Positions 15,996-24,531 are shown, numbered from the stretch's first letter. The stretch: 64,000 bases of DNA from Inhella proteolytica (GCF_016093275.1 NZ_JAEDAK010000018.1:17046-81045); one strand, 5' to 3'. Notes: generated by a model not told the origin, from the letters alone. A program made the numbers and translations.

Positions 15996-17411
15996 AGCCG
16001 CGCGCCACTCGCGCACATAGCCGTCGTGGCGCAGCAGGCTGGGGTCGGCATCGGCCGAATGCGTGCCGGGGCCGTCCGCCAGCCCGCCCAGCAGCCAAGC
16101 CCCTTGCCAAGGGCTCAGGCTGCGCAGCTGGTTGTGGCGCGGGCCCGCGGGCAGCGCCAGGCGCTGCAGCAGCCTGCCCTCGGCGTCCAGCTGCGCCAGC
16201 AGGGGCTGCGCCGCCTCCGAGATGCTGGCCCCGGCCGGGTTCTGCGTGTAGCCGCTCACCCCGGCCACCAGCAGGCGGCCATCGGGCTGGGCGGCCACGT
16301 CAAAGATCAGCTCGCCGGCGTCCAGCTGCAGCACGCGGTACTGCGCCACGCCCGCGCCACCTTGGCCGGCCTGGGGCAGCAGGGCCAGGTAGGCGTCCCA
16401 GCCCTCGGCCGTCTGCTGGCTGCGCACGCGCCCGGCCAGGGCCCATTGGCCGCGGCCGCTGAGCCAGCGCAGCGCATGGGGCTCGCTGCGCTGCTGGGTG
16501 TTCAGCACCGTGGTGCCGCGGCGCAGGCCGTCGGCGTCGTACTGCGTCAGCAGCGCGCCGGTGCGCAGCTCGGGGTCCAGGGCCTCGCCGAAGTAGCTGC
16601 CATGGCCGGCGGCCAGCTCGGTGAAGTCCAGGCTCAGGGCCACGGCCAGCTGGCCCTGCGGCCCGCTGTCCAGCAGCAAACGCCATTGGTGGTCCAGGCT
16701 CTTGAAGGGGTCGAAGCTGCCCGAGGTGACGAAGCGCGCGCCGATGGCCACGCCCGGCTCCACCAGGCGGCGCCACTGCGGCTCGAAGCCGGCGGCGGCG
16801 CGCCAGCCCAGGCGGTGCAGCACCACGGCCTGGCGGCCGGAACGGAAGGCCAGCGCCAGGTCCTCGCCCAGCGGGGCCAGGCGCGCGGCGTCGCGCGTGG
16901 CGTGCGGCAGCAGGGCCGTGGGGTCGCGCAGTTGCAGCGGGTCGTCCATGAAGGGGTCGCTGGCGGCCTGCGGGTCGGCAAAGGCCAGTTCGCGCAGCAG
17001 CTCACCGCTGGCGCTGCGGCGCTGCAGGAAGAGGGCGCGGTCGCTGGCCTGCAGCAGGCTGAACTCGCCTGAGGGGTGCAGCGCGAAGTCCAGCAGCGAA
17101 CGCCCGGCCTCGGCCTGCAGCACGCGCGGGCTGCCCTGGCCTTGCTGGCCCGAGACCCAGAGCTCGCGCTCCGGCCGGCTGCGCTCCTCCAGCGGGCGCG
17201 CCCGCTCCACCAGGCCCAGCCAGCGGCTGGCGCTGCTGCTCAGCTTGACTACGGCGCGGCCGCTGACGGCCAGCTGCAGGGGAGGGGGCGGCGGTGGGGG
17301 CTCCACCGGGGGTGGGGCACTGCCGCCCCCGCCACCACCACAGGCACTCAGACCCAGCCCGGCCAGGGCCAGCAGGCCCTGGCGGCGCGACAAAGGGGGA
17401 ACAGCAGACAC
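15987..17411 (-). CDS. Lipoprotein of unknown function with beta-propeller-like repeats
   Basis: A 474-residue exported protein. The N-terminus SRRQGLLALAGLGLSACGGG combines a twin-arginine-like pair with a lipobox (LSAC), so it is likely lipid-anchored. A glycine run and a long proline linker (PPPVEPPPPPPP) follow. The body has repeats of the kind DARLLVAGVSG or GRGQWALAGRV seen in secreted propeller-like proteins, but I recognise no named family. The GTG at 17411 is preferred because GGAG lies about eight bases before it; the GTG at 17420 would overlap that site. It converges on the PepSY gene. Confidence 0.7.
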   Translation of the reverse strand: MSAVPPLSRRQGLLALAGLGLSACGGGGGGSAPPPVEPPPPPPPLQLAVSGRAVVKLSSSASRWLGLVERARPLEERSRPERELWVSGQQGQGSPRVLQAEAGRSLLDFALHPSGEFSLLQASDRALFLQRRSASGELLRELAFADPQAASDPFMDDPLQLRDPTALLPHATRDAARLAPLGEDLALAFRSGRQAVVLHRLGWRAAAGFEPQWRRLVEPGVAIGARFVTSGSFDPFKSLDHQWRLLLDSGPQGQLAVALSLDFTELAAGHGSYFGEALDPELRTGALLTQYDADGLRRGTTVLNTQQRSEPHALRWLSGRGQWALAGRVRSQQTAEGWDAYLALLPQAGQGGAGVAQYRVLQLDAGELIFDVAAQPDGRLLVAGVSGYTQNPAGASISEAAQPLLAQLDAEGRLLQRLALPAGPRHNQLRSLSPWQGAWLLGGLADGPGTHSADADPSLLRHDGYVREWRAASA

Positions 17412-17477
17412 AGGCAGCACTCCGGCGCAGTCACAAGGGCTGCGCAGGCTAGGGCAAACCCGTATCCGGGCCGAAAG

Positions 17478-18212
17478 TCAGCCGGCTGTGGGCTGTGCCA
17501 GCGCTTGCTGCACCGCACGCACCCCACCGCGCACCTGGGCCCAGGCGGCGGGGCTGAGGCCCGGATTGCGCGCCTCGCCCAGGCGCGCGCGCAGCGGCTG
17601 GCGCCCGGCGAACACGATGGTGTTGCTGCACTCGGGGTCGGGCAGCTGCAGCACCTGGTGCGCGAAGGCGCGCTCGATGCGCGCGAGCTGGCGCTCGTAG
17701 TCGGGGTCGCCGGCGTAGAGGTTGGCCACCAGCACGCCCTCGGGGCTGAGCAGGGCGGCGCAGTCGTCGTAGAAGGCCTGCGAGGCCAAGGCGGGCGGCT
17801 GGCCGTGGTAATCGAAGCCGTCCACCAGCAGCACGTCAAAGGGCTGCGGCGGGCTGCGCACGAAGTCCGCGCCATCGGCCAGGCGCACGCGGAAGCGCTC
17901 GCTGTCGGGCGGCACCTCGAACTCCTCGCGCAGGGCGATGACGTGCGGGTTGATCTCCACCACCTTCAGGAAGGCCTGCGGCAGTTGCTGGTGGATGAAC
18001 TTGGCCAACGAGCCGCCGCCCAGGCCGATCATGGCGATGGCTTGTGGCGCCGGCTGCAGGGCCAGAAAGCCCATCATGGTGCGGGTGTAGGCCAGCTCCA
18101 GGCGGTCCGGCCGGTCCACGCGCATGCGGCTCTGCACCGCGTGCAGGCTGAAGTGCAGGGACTTGGTGTCCTCGGTGCGGCAGACGAAGGGCGGGACGGG
18201 GGAATCGGGCAC
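17478..18212 (-). CDS. Spermidine-synthase-like methyltransferase-fold protein
   Basis: A 244-residue protein with the spermidine/spermine synthase fold. It has the nucleotide-binding loop IAMIGLGGGSLAKFIH, the acidic strand end VVEINPHVIALREEF, and the active-site region VLLVDGFDYHG. Family members transfer aminopropyl groups from decarboxylated SAM, but short stand-alone members next to membrane redox genes often have unknown roles. The GTG at 18212 is the most upstream start that keeps the conserved TKSLHFSLHAVQSRM segment; no clear ribosome-binding site is seen. It is divergent from the ferric-reductase-like gene with an 83-base spacer. Confidence 0.75.
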   Translation of the reverse strand: MPDSPVPPFVCRTEDTKSLHFSLHAVQSRMRVDRPDRLELAYTRTMMGFLALQPAPQAIAMIGLGGGSLAKFIHQQLPQAFLKVVEINPHVIALREEFEVPPDSERFRVRLADGADFVRSPPQPFDVLLVDGFDYHGQPPALASQAFYDDCAALLSPEGVLVANLYAGDPDYERQLARIERAFAHQVLQLPDPECSNTIVFAGRQPLRARLGEARNPGLSPAAWAQVRGGVRAVQQALAQPTAG

Positions 18213-18295
18213 GGGAGCGGGGCAGGGCGGGTCGGGGGGTGATTGTCCGGCGAGCTGCCGCACACTGGCTGCTGGACCCAGCCCGAATTCCTGCC

Positions 18296-19642
18296 ATGCG
18301 CCCGATCCGCATTGCCTTCCTCGTGTCGCTGCTTGGCCTGACCCTGCTCTGGCTGCTGGCGGCTGCGCCGCAGCTGGTGCAGGCCCAGACCCTGGCGGCC
18401 TGGCGTGGCCAGCTGCTGCAGGCCAGCGGCCTGCTGGCCCTGGGCGCGATGGGCCTGGCGCTGGTGCTGACCCTGCGCCTGCCTGCGCTCGAGCGCCTGC
18501 TGGACGGGCTGGACAAGATGATCCGCCTGCACCGCTGGCTGGGCGGGGCGGCGCTGGGTTTTTCGCTGCTGCACTGGCTGCTGGTGCAGGCGCCGCACTG
18601 GGCATTGCAGGCCGGCTGGCTGACGCGCTGGAGCCGCGGCCCGCGCGCACCGGTCAGCACCGCCTGGCAGGAATGGCTGCAGGGCCAGCGCAGCGTCGCC
18701 GAAGCCGCCGGAGAGTGGGGCCTCTATGCCCTGCTGCTGCTGGGCGGGCTGGCGCTGCTGCGCCGCTTCCCCTACCGCTGGTTCCTGAAGACGCACCGCC
18801 TCCTGAGCCTGCTCTACCTGCTGCTGCTGGGGCATGGCCTGGTGCTGCTGAACTGGGCGAGCTGGTCGTCGCCGCTGGGCCTCGTGCTGGGGCTGCTGCT
18901 GGCGGGCCTGCTGGCCGCCGGCGCGCTGGCCGCGCTGCTGAGCCTGGCCGGCCGCATCCGAGCCGGGCGGCGGGCGCTGGGCGAGGTGGAGGCGCTGGAG
19001 CGCCTGGACGGCGTGGGCGTGAGCGCGGTGCGCGTGTGCCTGCACACGCCCTGGCCCGGCCACCAGGCGGGCCAGTTCGCCTTCGTCTGCTTCGACGCCA
19101 GCGAGGGCCCGCACCCCTTCACCATTGCTTCCGACTGGCAGGGCGATGGCCGCCTGCTGTTTCTCATCAAGGGCCTGGGCGACTACACCCGTGCCCTGCC
19201 CGAGCACCTGCGCGTGGGCGATGCGGTGACGGTGGAGGGCCCCTACGGTCGCTTCGACTTCGAGGGCGGGCGCGCGCGCCAGGTCTGGGTGGGTGCGGGC
19301 ATCGGCATCGCGCCCTTCGTGGCCCGGCTTCAGGCGCTGGCGCACCGCCCCGGCGCGGGCGCGCAGGTGGACTTGATCCACTGCACCGCCCAGGTGGACG
19401 AGCGCGCGCTGCAGCACCTGCGCGAAGACGCTGCGGCCGCCGGCGTGCGCCTGCATCTGCTGATCGACGCGCGCGATGGCCTGCTGACGCTGGAGCGCCT
19501 GCGCGAGCTCGTGCCCGACTGGGCCGAAGCCGAGTTCTGGTTCTGCGGCCCGGCCGCCTTTGGCACGCGCCTGCAGCGCGAGCTGCTGGCCCTGGGGCTG
19601 CCGGCGGCCCGCTTCCACCAAGAGCTGTTCCGGCTGCGCTGA
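18296..19642 (+). CDS. Ferric-reductase-like flavocytochrome
   Basis: A 448-residue membrane protein. About six N-terminal helices form a ferric-reductase-like transmembrane domain, with haem-ligand histidines likely in IRLHRWLGG, FSLLHWLLV, KTHRLLSLL and LLLGHGLVLL. The C-terminal half is an FAD-binding domain (GPHPFTIAS, the FAD RxxS-like site altered to HPFT) and an NAD(P)-binding domain (WVGAGIGIAPFVARL, FWFCGPAAFGTRL). Such proteins pass electrons from NAD(P)H across the inner membrane to iron, copper or another acceptor. The start at 18296 gives a positive N-terminus before the first helix. Confidence 0.88.
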   Translation: MRPIRIAFLVSLLGLTLLWLLAAAPQLVQAQTLAAWRGQLLQASGLLALGAMGLALVLTLRLPALERLLDGLDKMIRLHRWLGGAALGFSLLHWLLVQAPHWALQAGWLTRWSRGPRAPVSTAWQEWLQGQRSVAEAAGEWGLYALLLLGGLALLRRFPYRWFLKTHRLLSLLYLLLLGHGLVLLNWASWSSPLGLVLGLLLAGLLAAGALAALLSLAGRIRAGRRALGEVEALERLDGVGVSAVRVCLHTPWPGHQAGQFAFVCFDASEGPHPFTIASDWQGDGRLLFLIKGLGDYTRALPEHLRVGDAVTVEGPYGRFDFEGGRARQVWVGAGIGIAPFVARLQALAHRPGAGAQVDLIHCTAQVDERALQHLREDAAAAGVRLHLLIDARDGLLTLERLRELVPDWAEAEFWFCGPAAFGTRLQRELLALGLPAARFHQELFRLR

Positions 19643-19655
19643 AGGCCGCAGGCGC

Positions 19656-19684
19656 AAAAAAACCCCACCAGTTGCCTGGTGGGG
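19656..19684 (-). terminator. Rho-independent terminator of the phasin gene
   Basis: Read on the minus strand, a perfect 9-bp stem (CCCCACCAG with CTGGTGGGG, loop GCAA) is followed by seven T. It lies 160 bases after the phasin stop. On the plus strand no T-run follows, so it mainly ends minus-strand transcription. Confidence 0.85.
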
Positions 19685-19728
19685 TCAATCGATCCCCTTT
19701 ATCAAAGGACCGAGGAGACGTCGCCTGG

Positions 19729-19788
19729 GCACAAACGGTCCTGAGGACCGTTTGTGCCTGCCGACGCGCCAGGGCCTCCGGCCCTGGC
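19729..19788. repeat. Two-hairpin module, copy 1
   Basis: The first hairpin has a perfect 13-bp stem (19729-19741 with 19745-19757, loop TGA). After a short spacer beginning CTGCCGA comes a second perfect 9-bp stem (19768-19776 with 19780-19788, loop TCC). The same arrangement occurs at 40817-40873 with the spacer CTGCCGA conserved but stem bases changed in pairs. It lies between the phasin stop and its terminator, so it would be part of the phasin mRNA 3' end. Confidence 0.75.
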
Positions 19789-19843
19789 GGGGCTATCACT
19801 TAGCGCTTACCGGCGCACAGCGCCGGCCAGCCGCTGAGAAAGC

Positions 19844-20392
19844 TCAGGCCGCAGCCTTCTTGCTCGAACGCGAAGCCTTAGCCGCCGTCGCAGTCATGGT
19901 CTGGAAGTTCGACTCGGCCACTTCAGCCGCCTGCTTGGCCGCCTTCTGCACCGACTCAAACGCGTTGTTGGCGGCGGCCAGGCCCGACTTGGCCAGGGCG
20001 ACGACGTTCTCGGTGCCGGCCGGGGCGTTCTTGGCCAGGTTCTCCACCAGACCGTCGAACTTCGACTTGGCTTCGCCGATCTGCTCTTCCACCAGCTTGC
20101 CCAGCTCGGCGCCGGTGCTCAGGGTGATGTCGGCCACGTGGCGGCTGTAGGCGGTGGCCTTCTCGCCGCTGGGCTGCAGCAGGCTGGTCTGCAGGGCCAC
20201 CAGCTCTTGCACGTCCTTGACGGACAGCAGGGCCGAGGTGGTCTCGGCGGCTTCGGTCAGCGCGGTCTTGGCCAGTTGCAGGTGCAGCTCGGCCAGCTTC
20301 TCGGCGCCTTCAAAGGCCTTGGCCTGGAAGCCGAACAGGGCGGCAGCGGCGGTCTTTTGATTGGCGAAGAATTGCTCAGGGGTCACAAACAT
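19844..20392 (-). CDS. phaP: Phasin (PHA granule-associated protein)
   Basis: A 182-residue phasin that coats polyhydroxyalkanoate granules. The N-terminus MFVTPEQFFANQKTAAAALF matches PhaP proteins of betaproteobacteria. The body is Ala/Lys-rich amphipathic helix (FEGAEKLAELHLQLAKTAL, VAESNFQTMTATAAKA) with a basic SRSSKKAAA tail. The ATG at 20392 has AGGAG at the proper distance. Its minus-strand promoter region carries two copies of a TTTTTGTGCN3GCAACA site, suggesting repression by a PhaR/PhbF-type regulator. A strong terminator lies downstream. It is divergent from an HDAC-like deacetylase. Confidence 0.92.
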   Translation of the reverse strand: MFVTPEQFFANQKTAAAALFGFQAKAFEGAEKLAELHLQLAKTALTEAAETTSALLSVKDVQELVALQTSLLQPSGEKATAYSRHVADITLSTGAELGKLVEEQIGEAKSKFDGLVENLAKNAPAGTENVVALAKSGLAAANNAFESVQKAAKQAAEVAESNFQTMTATAAKASRSSKKAAA

Positions 20393-20434
20393 GATGAGGC
20401 TCCTATAAAAACAGCGTCGGGATCGACAGCGGTG

Positions 20435-20452
20435 TTTTTGTGCACCGCAACA
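20435..20452. promoter_or_regulatory. PhaR/PhbF-type operator, site 1
   Basis: TTTTTGTGCACCGCAACA, differing from site 2 (20494-20511) at only two of 18 bases. Its TGC-N3-GCAA core matches the core reported for the betaproteobacterial PHA regulator PhbF/PhaR. It lies just downstream of the predicted phasin -10 element, where a bound protein would block transcription. Confidence 0.6.
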
Positions 20453-20460
20453 TGGAGCGA

Positions 20461-20489
20461 AGTATTCAGCAAGCCTGACGCCCTTGCAA
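20461..20489 (-). promoter_or_regulatory. Predicted phasin promoter
   Basis: On the minus strand, TTGCAA (20489-20484) and AATACT (20466-20461) are separated by 17 bases, matching four of six bases of each sigma-70 consensus hexamer. It sits between the two PhaR-type sites. Confidence 0.5.
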
Positions 20490-20493
20490 GCAC

Positions 20494-20511
20494 TTTTTGT
20501 GCGCTGCAACA
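20494..20511. promoter_or_regulatory. PhaR/PhbF-type operator, site 2
   Basis: TTTTTGTGCGCTGCAACA, the second copy of the 18-base site, 59 bp from site 1. It lies immediately upstream of the predicted phasin -35 element and 20 bases before the start of the divergent deacetylase gene, so it could affect both. Confidence 0.6.
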
Positions 20512-20531
20512 ATTTCTTCACACGGCACCCC

Positions 20532-21500
20532 ATGCAGGCCTTCCATTTCGACGCGCAGCCCCTGAGCCTGCCGCCCGGCCACCGCTTCCCGCAGCACAAG
20601 TACGGCGCCCTGCGCGAGCGCCTGGCGGCACGCGTGCCGGGCCTGCGCCTGCAGCCCGCGCCCAAGGCGGCGCTGCCGGCCGTGCGGGCCGTGCACACGC
20701 ACGCCTATGTGGACAAGGTGCTGCAGGGCGGTTTGAGCGCCGCCGAGCAGCGCGAGATCGGCTTTCCCTGGCACCCCGGCATGCCGGTGCGCGCCCTGCA
20801 TTCCGTGGGCGCCACGCTGGCCGCCACCCGCGCGGCGCTGGCAGAGGGCCTGGCGATGAACCTGGGCGGTGGCACCCACCACGCCAGCGCGGCCCAGGGC
20901 GGCGGCTACTGCGTGTTCAATGACGTGGCCGTGGCGGCGCGCTGGGCACAGCGCCAGCGCGGCGTCACGCAGGTGCTGGTGATCGACCTGGACGTGCACC
21001 AGGGCAACGGCACGGCGGCCCTGTTTGCCGGCGACCCCACGGTGTTCACGCTCTCGCTGCACGGCGCCAAGAACTTCCCCTTCCGCAAGGTGGCGGGGGA
21101 TTTGGACGTGGACCTGCCCGACCACTGCGGCGACGCCGCCTACCTGCAGGCGCTGGATGCCGCGCTGTCCGAAGTGGAGCGGCGCCTGCCACGCCCGCCT
21201 GAACTGGTCTTCTACCTGGCCGGAGCGGACCCGCACGAGGGCGACCGGCTCGGCCGCCTGGGTCTGAGCACGGCCGGCATGGCCGCGCGCGACGAGCGCG
21301 TGTTCGCCTGGCTGCGCCGCCACCGCGCTGCCACCGTGTTGCTGATGGCCGGTGGCTACCCCACCGAGCTGGAGCAACTGCTGGATGTGCAGCAGGCCAC
21401 CGTGGAGCAGGCGTTGGCGCTCTGGGCCGAGTGGAACAATCCCGCGCCTTCCCTGAACCCGACGCCTGATGACGCTTTCGGAGCCGCTGCCGGCGGCTGA
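20532..21500 (+). CDS. Histone-deacetylase-superfamily protein
   Basis: A 322-residue zinc-dependent deacetylase of the acetoin-utilisation/HDAC superfamily, a cytoplasmic amidohydrolase. Active-site motifs are GGGTHHASAAQGGGYCVFND (paired His), VIDLDVHQGNGTA (zinc Asp and His) and LAGADPHEGDRLG (second zinc Asp). The ATG at 20532 gives the family N-terminus MQAFHFDAQPLSLPPGHRFP. The gene overlaps the nitroreductase start by 32 bases. Bacterial members deacetylate lysines, polyamines or small molecules. Being divergent from phasin with shared regulatory DNA suggests, but does not show, a link to storage-polymer or acetyl metabolism. Confidence 0.88.
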   Translation: MQAFHFDAQPLSLPPGHRFPQHKYGALRERLAARVPGLRLQPAPKAALPAVRAVHTHAYVDKVLQGGLSAAEQREIGFPWHPGMPVRALHSVGATLAATRAALAEGLAMNLGGGTHHASAAQGGGYCVFNDVAVAARWAQRQRGVTQVLVIDLDVHQGNGTAALFAGDPTVFTLSLHGAKNFPFRKVAGDLDVDLPDHCGDAAYLQALDAALSEVERRLPRPPELVFYLAGADPHEGDRLGRLGLSTAGMAARDERVFAWLRRHRAATVLLMAGGYPTELEQLLDVQQATVEQALALWAEWNNPAPSLNPTPDDAFGAAAGG

Positions 21501-22173
21501 TGTCCTCTCCCTGCTGCTGCGCGAACGCCGCTCGGTGCGCGCCTTCCTGCCGCGCCCGGTGGAGCGCGCCCTGATCGAGCGACTGCTCGCCGACGCGGCG
21601 CGGGCGCCCTCCGGCGCCAATCTGCAGCCCTGGCAGGTGCACGTGCTCACTGGGGCCAGCCTGCAGCAGGTGGTGCAGCGCGCCCAGGCCATCCACCACG
21701 ACCCCGAGCAGGCCGTCCCACTGCAAGCCGAGTACCGCTATTACCCGGCCGACTGGAAGCCCGAGTACGCCGCGCGCCGCCGCAAGATCGGCCTGGACCT
21801 GTATGCGCTGCTGGGCATCGGCAAGGGCGACAAGGCGCGCATGCACGAGCAGCACGGCCGCAACTACGCCTTCTTCGGCGCCCCGGTGGGCCTGCTCTTC
21901 ACCATTGACCGCAGCCTCACGCAGGGCTCGTGGCTGGACTGCGGCATGTTCATGCAGAACCTGATGCTGGCCGCGCGCGCGCAGGGGCTCGACACCTGCG
22001 TGCAGGCCGCCTGGATCCACTACCACGCGCAGCTGGCCGAGTGGCTGGCGCTGCCGCCCGAACAGATGCTGCTGTGCGGCATGGCCCTGGGCTATGCCGA
22101 CCCCGAAGCCCCCGAGAACTGCCTGGTGACCGAGCGCGCGCCGGTGGCCCGCTTCACCACCTTCCACGACTGA
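21469..22173 (+). CDS. Nitroreductase-family oxidoreductase
   Basis: A 234-residue FMN-dependent NAD(P)H oxidoreductase. The FMN-binding start LLLRERRSVRAFLPRPV, the substrate-side segment ARAPSGANLQPWQVHVL, and the later GSWLDCGMFMQNLMLAAR and LLCGMALGYADPEAPEN are classic nitroreductase regions. It begins inside the 3' end of the deacetylase gene in another frame, so the two are probably co-expressed. It is followed after seven bases by the antiporter. The natural substrate is unknown; nitroaromatics and quinones are typical. Confidence 0.88.
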   Translation: MTLSEPLPAADVLSLLLRERRSVRAFLPRPVERALIERLLADAARAPSGANLQPWQVHVLTGASLQQVVQRAQAIHHDPEQAVPLQAEYRYYPADWKPEYAARRRKIGLDLYALLGIGKGDKARMHEQHGRNYAFFGAPVGLLFTIDRSLTQGSWLDCGMFMQNLMLAARAQGLDTCVQAAWIHYHAQLAEWLALPPEQMLLCGMALGYADPEAPENCLVTERAPVARFTTFHD

Positions 22174-22180
22174 GGTCCCC

Positions 22181-23578
22181 ATGCGCACCTGGCCCTTGCT
22201 GACCCTGCTGCTGACCCCGAGCCTGGCGCAGGCCGCCAGCCTGGATGCCAGTGCCTTCGGTCCGCTCTGGGCCTTGCCCTTCGTGGGCATGCTGCTCTCC
22301 ATCGCCCTGGGCCCGCTGCTGGCGCCGCGCTTCTGGCACCACCATTTCGGCAAGGTGGCGCTGTTCTGGGCCGCCTGTTTCGTGCTGCCGCTGGCAGCCA
22401 CGCAGGGGCTGGGCGTGACGGCCGCCGCGGTGTGGCACACCCTGCTGGCCGAGTACCTGCCCTTCGTGCTGCTGCTGGTGGCGCTGTTCACCGCCTCGGG
22501 CGGCATCTATGTGCGCGGCAATCTGCATGGCTCGCCGGCGCTCAATACCGGTCTGATGGCGCTGGGCGCGGCCCTGGCCTCGGTGATGGGCACGACCGGT
22601 GCCTCGATGCTCTTGATCCGCCCGCTGATCCGCGCCAACGACAACCGGCGCCATGTCGTGCACGTCATCGTGTTCTTCATCTTCATCGTCTCGAACGCCG
22701 GGGGCTCGCTGACGCCCTTGGGGGACCCGCCGCTGTTTCTGGGCTTCCTGCAGGGCGTGAGCTTCTTCTGGACGGTGCGGCATGTGGGGCCGGAGATGCT
22801 CTTCGTCGTCGGCCTGCTGCTGGCGATGTTCTATGCCATCGACCGCCACTGGTACGCCAAGGAAGGCGTGCTGCCGCAGGACCCGACGCCGGACACGCCG
22901 CGCCTGGGGCTGGACGGCGCCATCAACTTCCTGCCCCTGGGCCTGGTGGTGGGCCTGGTCCTGCTCAGCGGCCTGTGGAAGCCGGGCGTGGTGTTCGATC
23001 TGTTCGGCACGCCGCTGGCCCTGCAATCCCTGGTGCGCGATGTAGGCCTCATCGGCGTGACCCTGCTCTCGCTCGCTCTCACGCCCAAGGGCGTGCGCGA
23101 GCGCAACCAGTTCAGCTGGGCGCCGATGGCCGAGGTGGCCAAGCTCTTCATCGGCATCTTCCTCACCATGCTGCCGGTGCTGGTGATGCTGCAGGCCGGG
23201 TTGAATGGTCCGTTTGCGGGCCTGGTGCAGTGGGTCTCCACGGCCGAAGGCCAGCCAATTCCGCTGGCCTACTACTGGCTCAGCGGCTGGCTCTCGGCCT
23301 TCCTGGACAACGCGCCCACCTACCTGGTGTTTTTCAACCTGGCTGGGGGCGACGCCGCCCAGCTCATGGCGAGTGGCGCGGCCACGCTGGCCGCCATCTC
23401 GGCCGGTTCGGTCTTCATGGGGGCGATGAGCTACATCGGCAACGCCCCGAATTTCATGGTCAAGGCGATTGCCGAGGACCGCGGCATCGCCATGCCCAGC
23501 TTCTTCGGCTACATGGCTTGGAGCTGCGGCCTGCTGCTGCCGGTGCTGGCCCTGATGAGCTGGATCTTCTTCCGATGA
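22181..23578 (+). CDS. NhaD-type Na+/H+ antiporter family protein
   Basis: A 465-residue inner-membrane protein with an apparent N-terminal signal or first helix (LTLLLTPSLAQA) and about twelve hydrophobic segments. It belongs to the sodium:proton antiporter/citrate-transporter-like superfamily. Conserved stretches include GTTGASMLLIRPLIRAND, FIFIVSNAGGSLTPLGDPP and FLDNAPTYLVFFNLAGGD. These occur in NhaD-like proteins, which exchange Na+ or Li+ for protons. It overlaps the following dehydrogenase start as ATGA. Confidence 0.85.
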   Translation: MRTWPLLTLLLTPSLAQAASLDASAFGPLWALPFVGMLLSIALGPLLAPRFWHHHFGKVALFWAACFVLPLAATQGLGVTAAAVWHTLLAEYLPFVLLLVALFTASGGIYVRGNLHGSPALNTGLMALGAALASVMGTTGASMLLIRPLIRANDNRRHVVHVIVFFIFIVSNAGGSLTPLGDPPLFLGFLQGVSFFWTVRHVGPEMLFVVGLLLAMFYAIDRHWYAKEGVLPQDPTPDTPRLGLDGAINFLPLGLVVGLVLLSGLWKPGVVFDLFGTPLALQSLVRDVGLIGVTLLSLALTPKGVRERNQFSWAPMAEVAKLFIGIFLTMLPVLVMLQAGLNGPFAGLVQWVSTAEGQPIPLAYYWLSGWLSAFLDNAPTYLVFFNLAGGDAAQLMASGAATLAAISAGSVFMGAMSYIGNAPNFMVKAIAEDRGIAMPSFFGYMAWSCGLLLPVLALMSWIFFR

Positions 23579-24531
23579 GCAAACCCAAACTGCTGGTGGC
23601 GCGCCGCCTGTTTCCCGGGCTGTTGGAGCCGCTGCGCGCCCACTACGAGCTGGACCTGCACGACAGCGATACCGCGCTGGAGCCCGCGGCGCTGCGCGCG
23701 CGCCTGCAGGGCTGCTGGGGGATGCTGGGCTCGGGCAGCGAGCGCGTGGACGCCGAGCTGCTGGCCGCCTGCCCGGCGCTGCGCGCCGTCGCCCTCATCA
23801 CCGTGGGCTACAACAACCTCGACGTGCCGGCCTGCCGCGCGCGCGGCCTGCAGCTCAGCCATGCACCGGGTGTGCTGACCGAGACCACGGCGGAATTTGG
23901 CCTGACCCTGCTGCTGGCCACCGCACGCCGCGTGGGCGAGGGCGAACGCTACGTGCGTGCGGGCCTGTGGCAGGGCTGGTCCATCGACCAGTTCGCCGGC
24001 GCGCCGGTGTGCGGCACGGTGCTGGGCATCGTCGGCATGGGGCGCATCGGTGGCGTCATCGCGCGCCGTGCCGCACTGGGCCTGGACATGCGGGTGCGCT
24101 ACTTCAACCGCCAGCCGGTGGCGGACTGCGAGTTCGCCCAGTGGCGCCCCTTGCCCGAGTTGCTGGCCGAGGCCGACCACCTGATGGTGGTGGTGCCCTA
24201 CAGCGCCGCCACGCATCACCTGATTGGCGCGGCCGAGCTGGCGCAGATGAAACCCAGCGCCACACTGATCAACATCGCCCGCGGCGGCGTGGTGGACGAC
24301 CGTGCGCTGGCCGCCGCGCTGCGCAGCGGCCGCCTGGCCGCGGCGGGCCTGGATGTGTTCGAGGGCGAGCCGGCCGTGGCGGCTGAGCTGCTGGCCTGCG
24401 AGAACGCGCTGCTCACGCCTCATATCGCCAGCTCCACCCTGCCCACCCGCCAGGCGATGGTGCAGTGCGCGGTGGACAACCTGCTGGCCTGGGCGCGCGG
24501 CGAGCCCGGGCCAACGCCGATTCCGGGCTGA
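23575..24531 (+). CDS. D-isomer-specific 2-hydroxyacid dehydrogenase
   Basis: A 318-residue NAD(P)-dependent dehydrogenase of the glyoxylate/hydroxypyruvate reductase group. The nucleotide-binding loop is VLGIVGMGRIGGVIARRA, with the substrate Arg in LINIARGGVVDD, the catalytic Glu in AAGLDVFEGEP, and the His in LLTPHIASST. It is translationally coupled to the antiporter (ATGA) and converges on the hypothetical protein gene. It probably reduces glyoxylate or hydroxypyruvate to the D-hydroxyacid. Confidence 0.92.
   Translation: MSKPKLLVARRLFPGLLEPLRAHYELDLHDSDTALEPAALRARLQGCWGMLGSGSERVDAELLAACPALRAVALITVGYNNLDVPACRARGLQLSHAPGVLTETTAEFGLTLLLATARRVGEGERYVRAGLWQGWSIDQFAGAPVCGTVLGIVGMGRIGGVIARRAALGLDMRVRYFNRQPVADCEFAQWRPLPELLAEADHLMVVVPYSAATHHLIGAAELAQMKPSATLINIARGGVVDDRALAAALRSGRLAAAGLDVFEGEPAVAAELLACENALLTPHIASSTLPTRQAMVQCAVDNLLAWARGEPGPTPIPG

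Noticed and set aside
17281..17340. A CCACC/GGGGG-rich tract resembling a simple repeat
   Set aside because: It encodes the Gly run and poly-Pro linker after the lipobox of the lipoprotein, a common arrangement.
22432..23574. Upstream extension of the hydroxyacid dehydrogenase frame through the antiporter gene
   Set aside because: The antiporter is the real gene there; the dehydrogenase starts at the coupled ATG at 23575.
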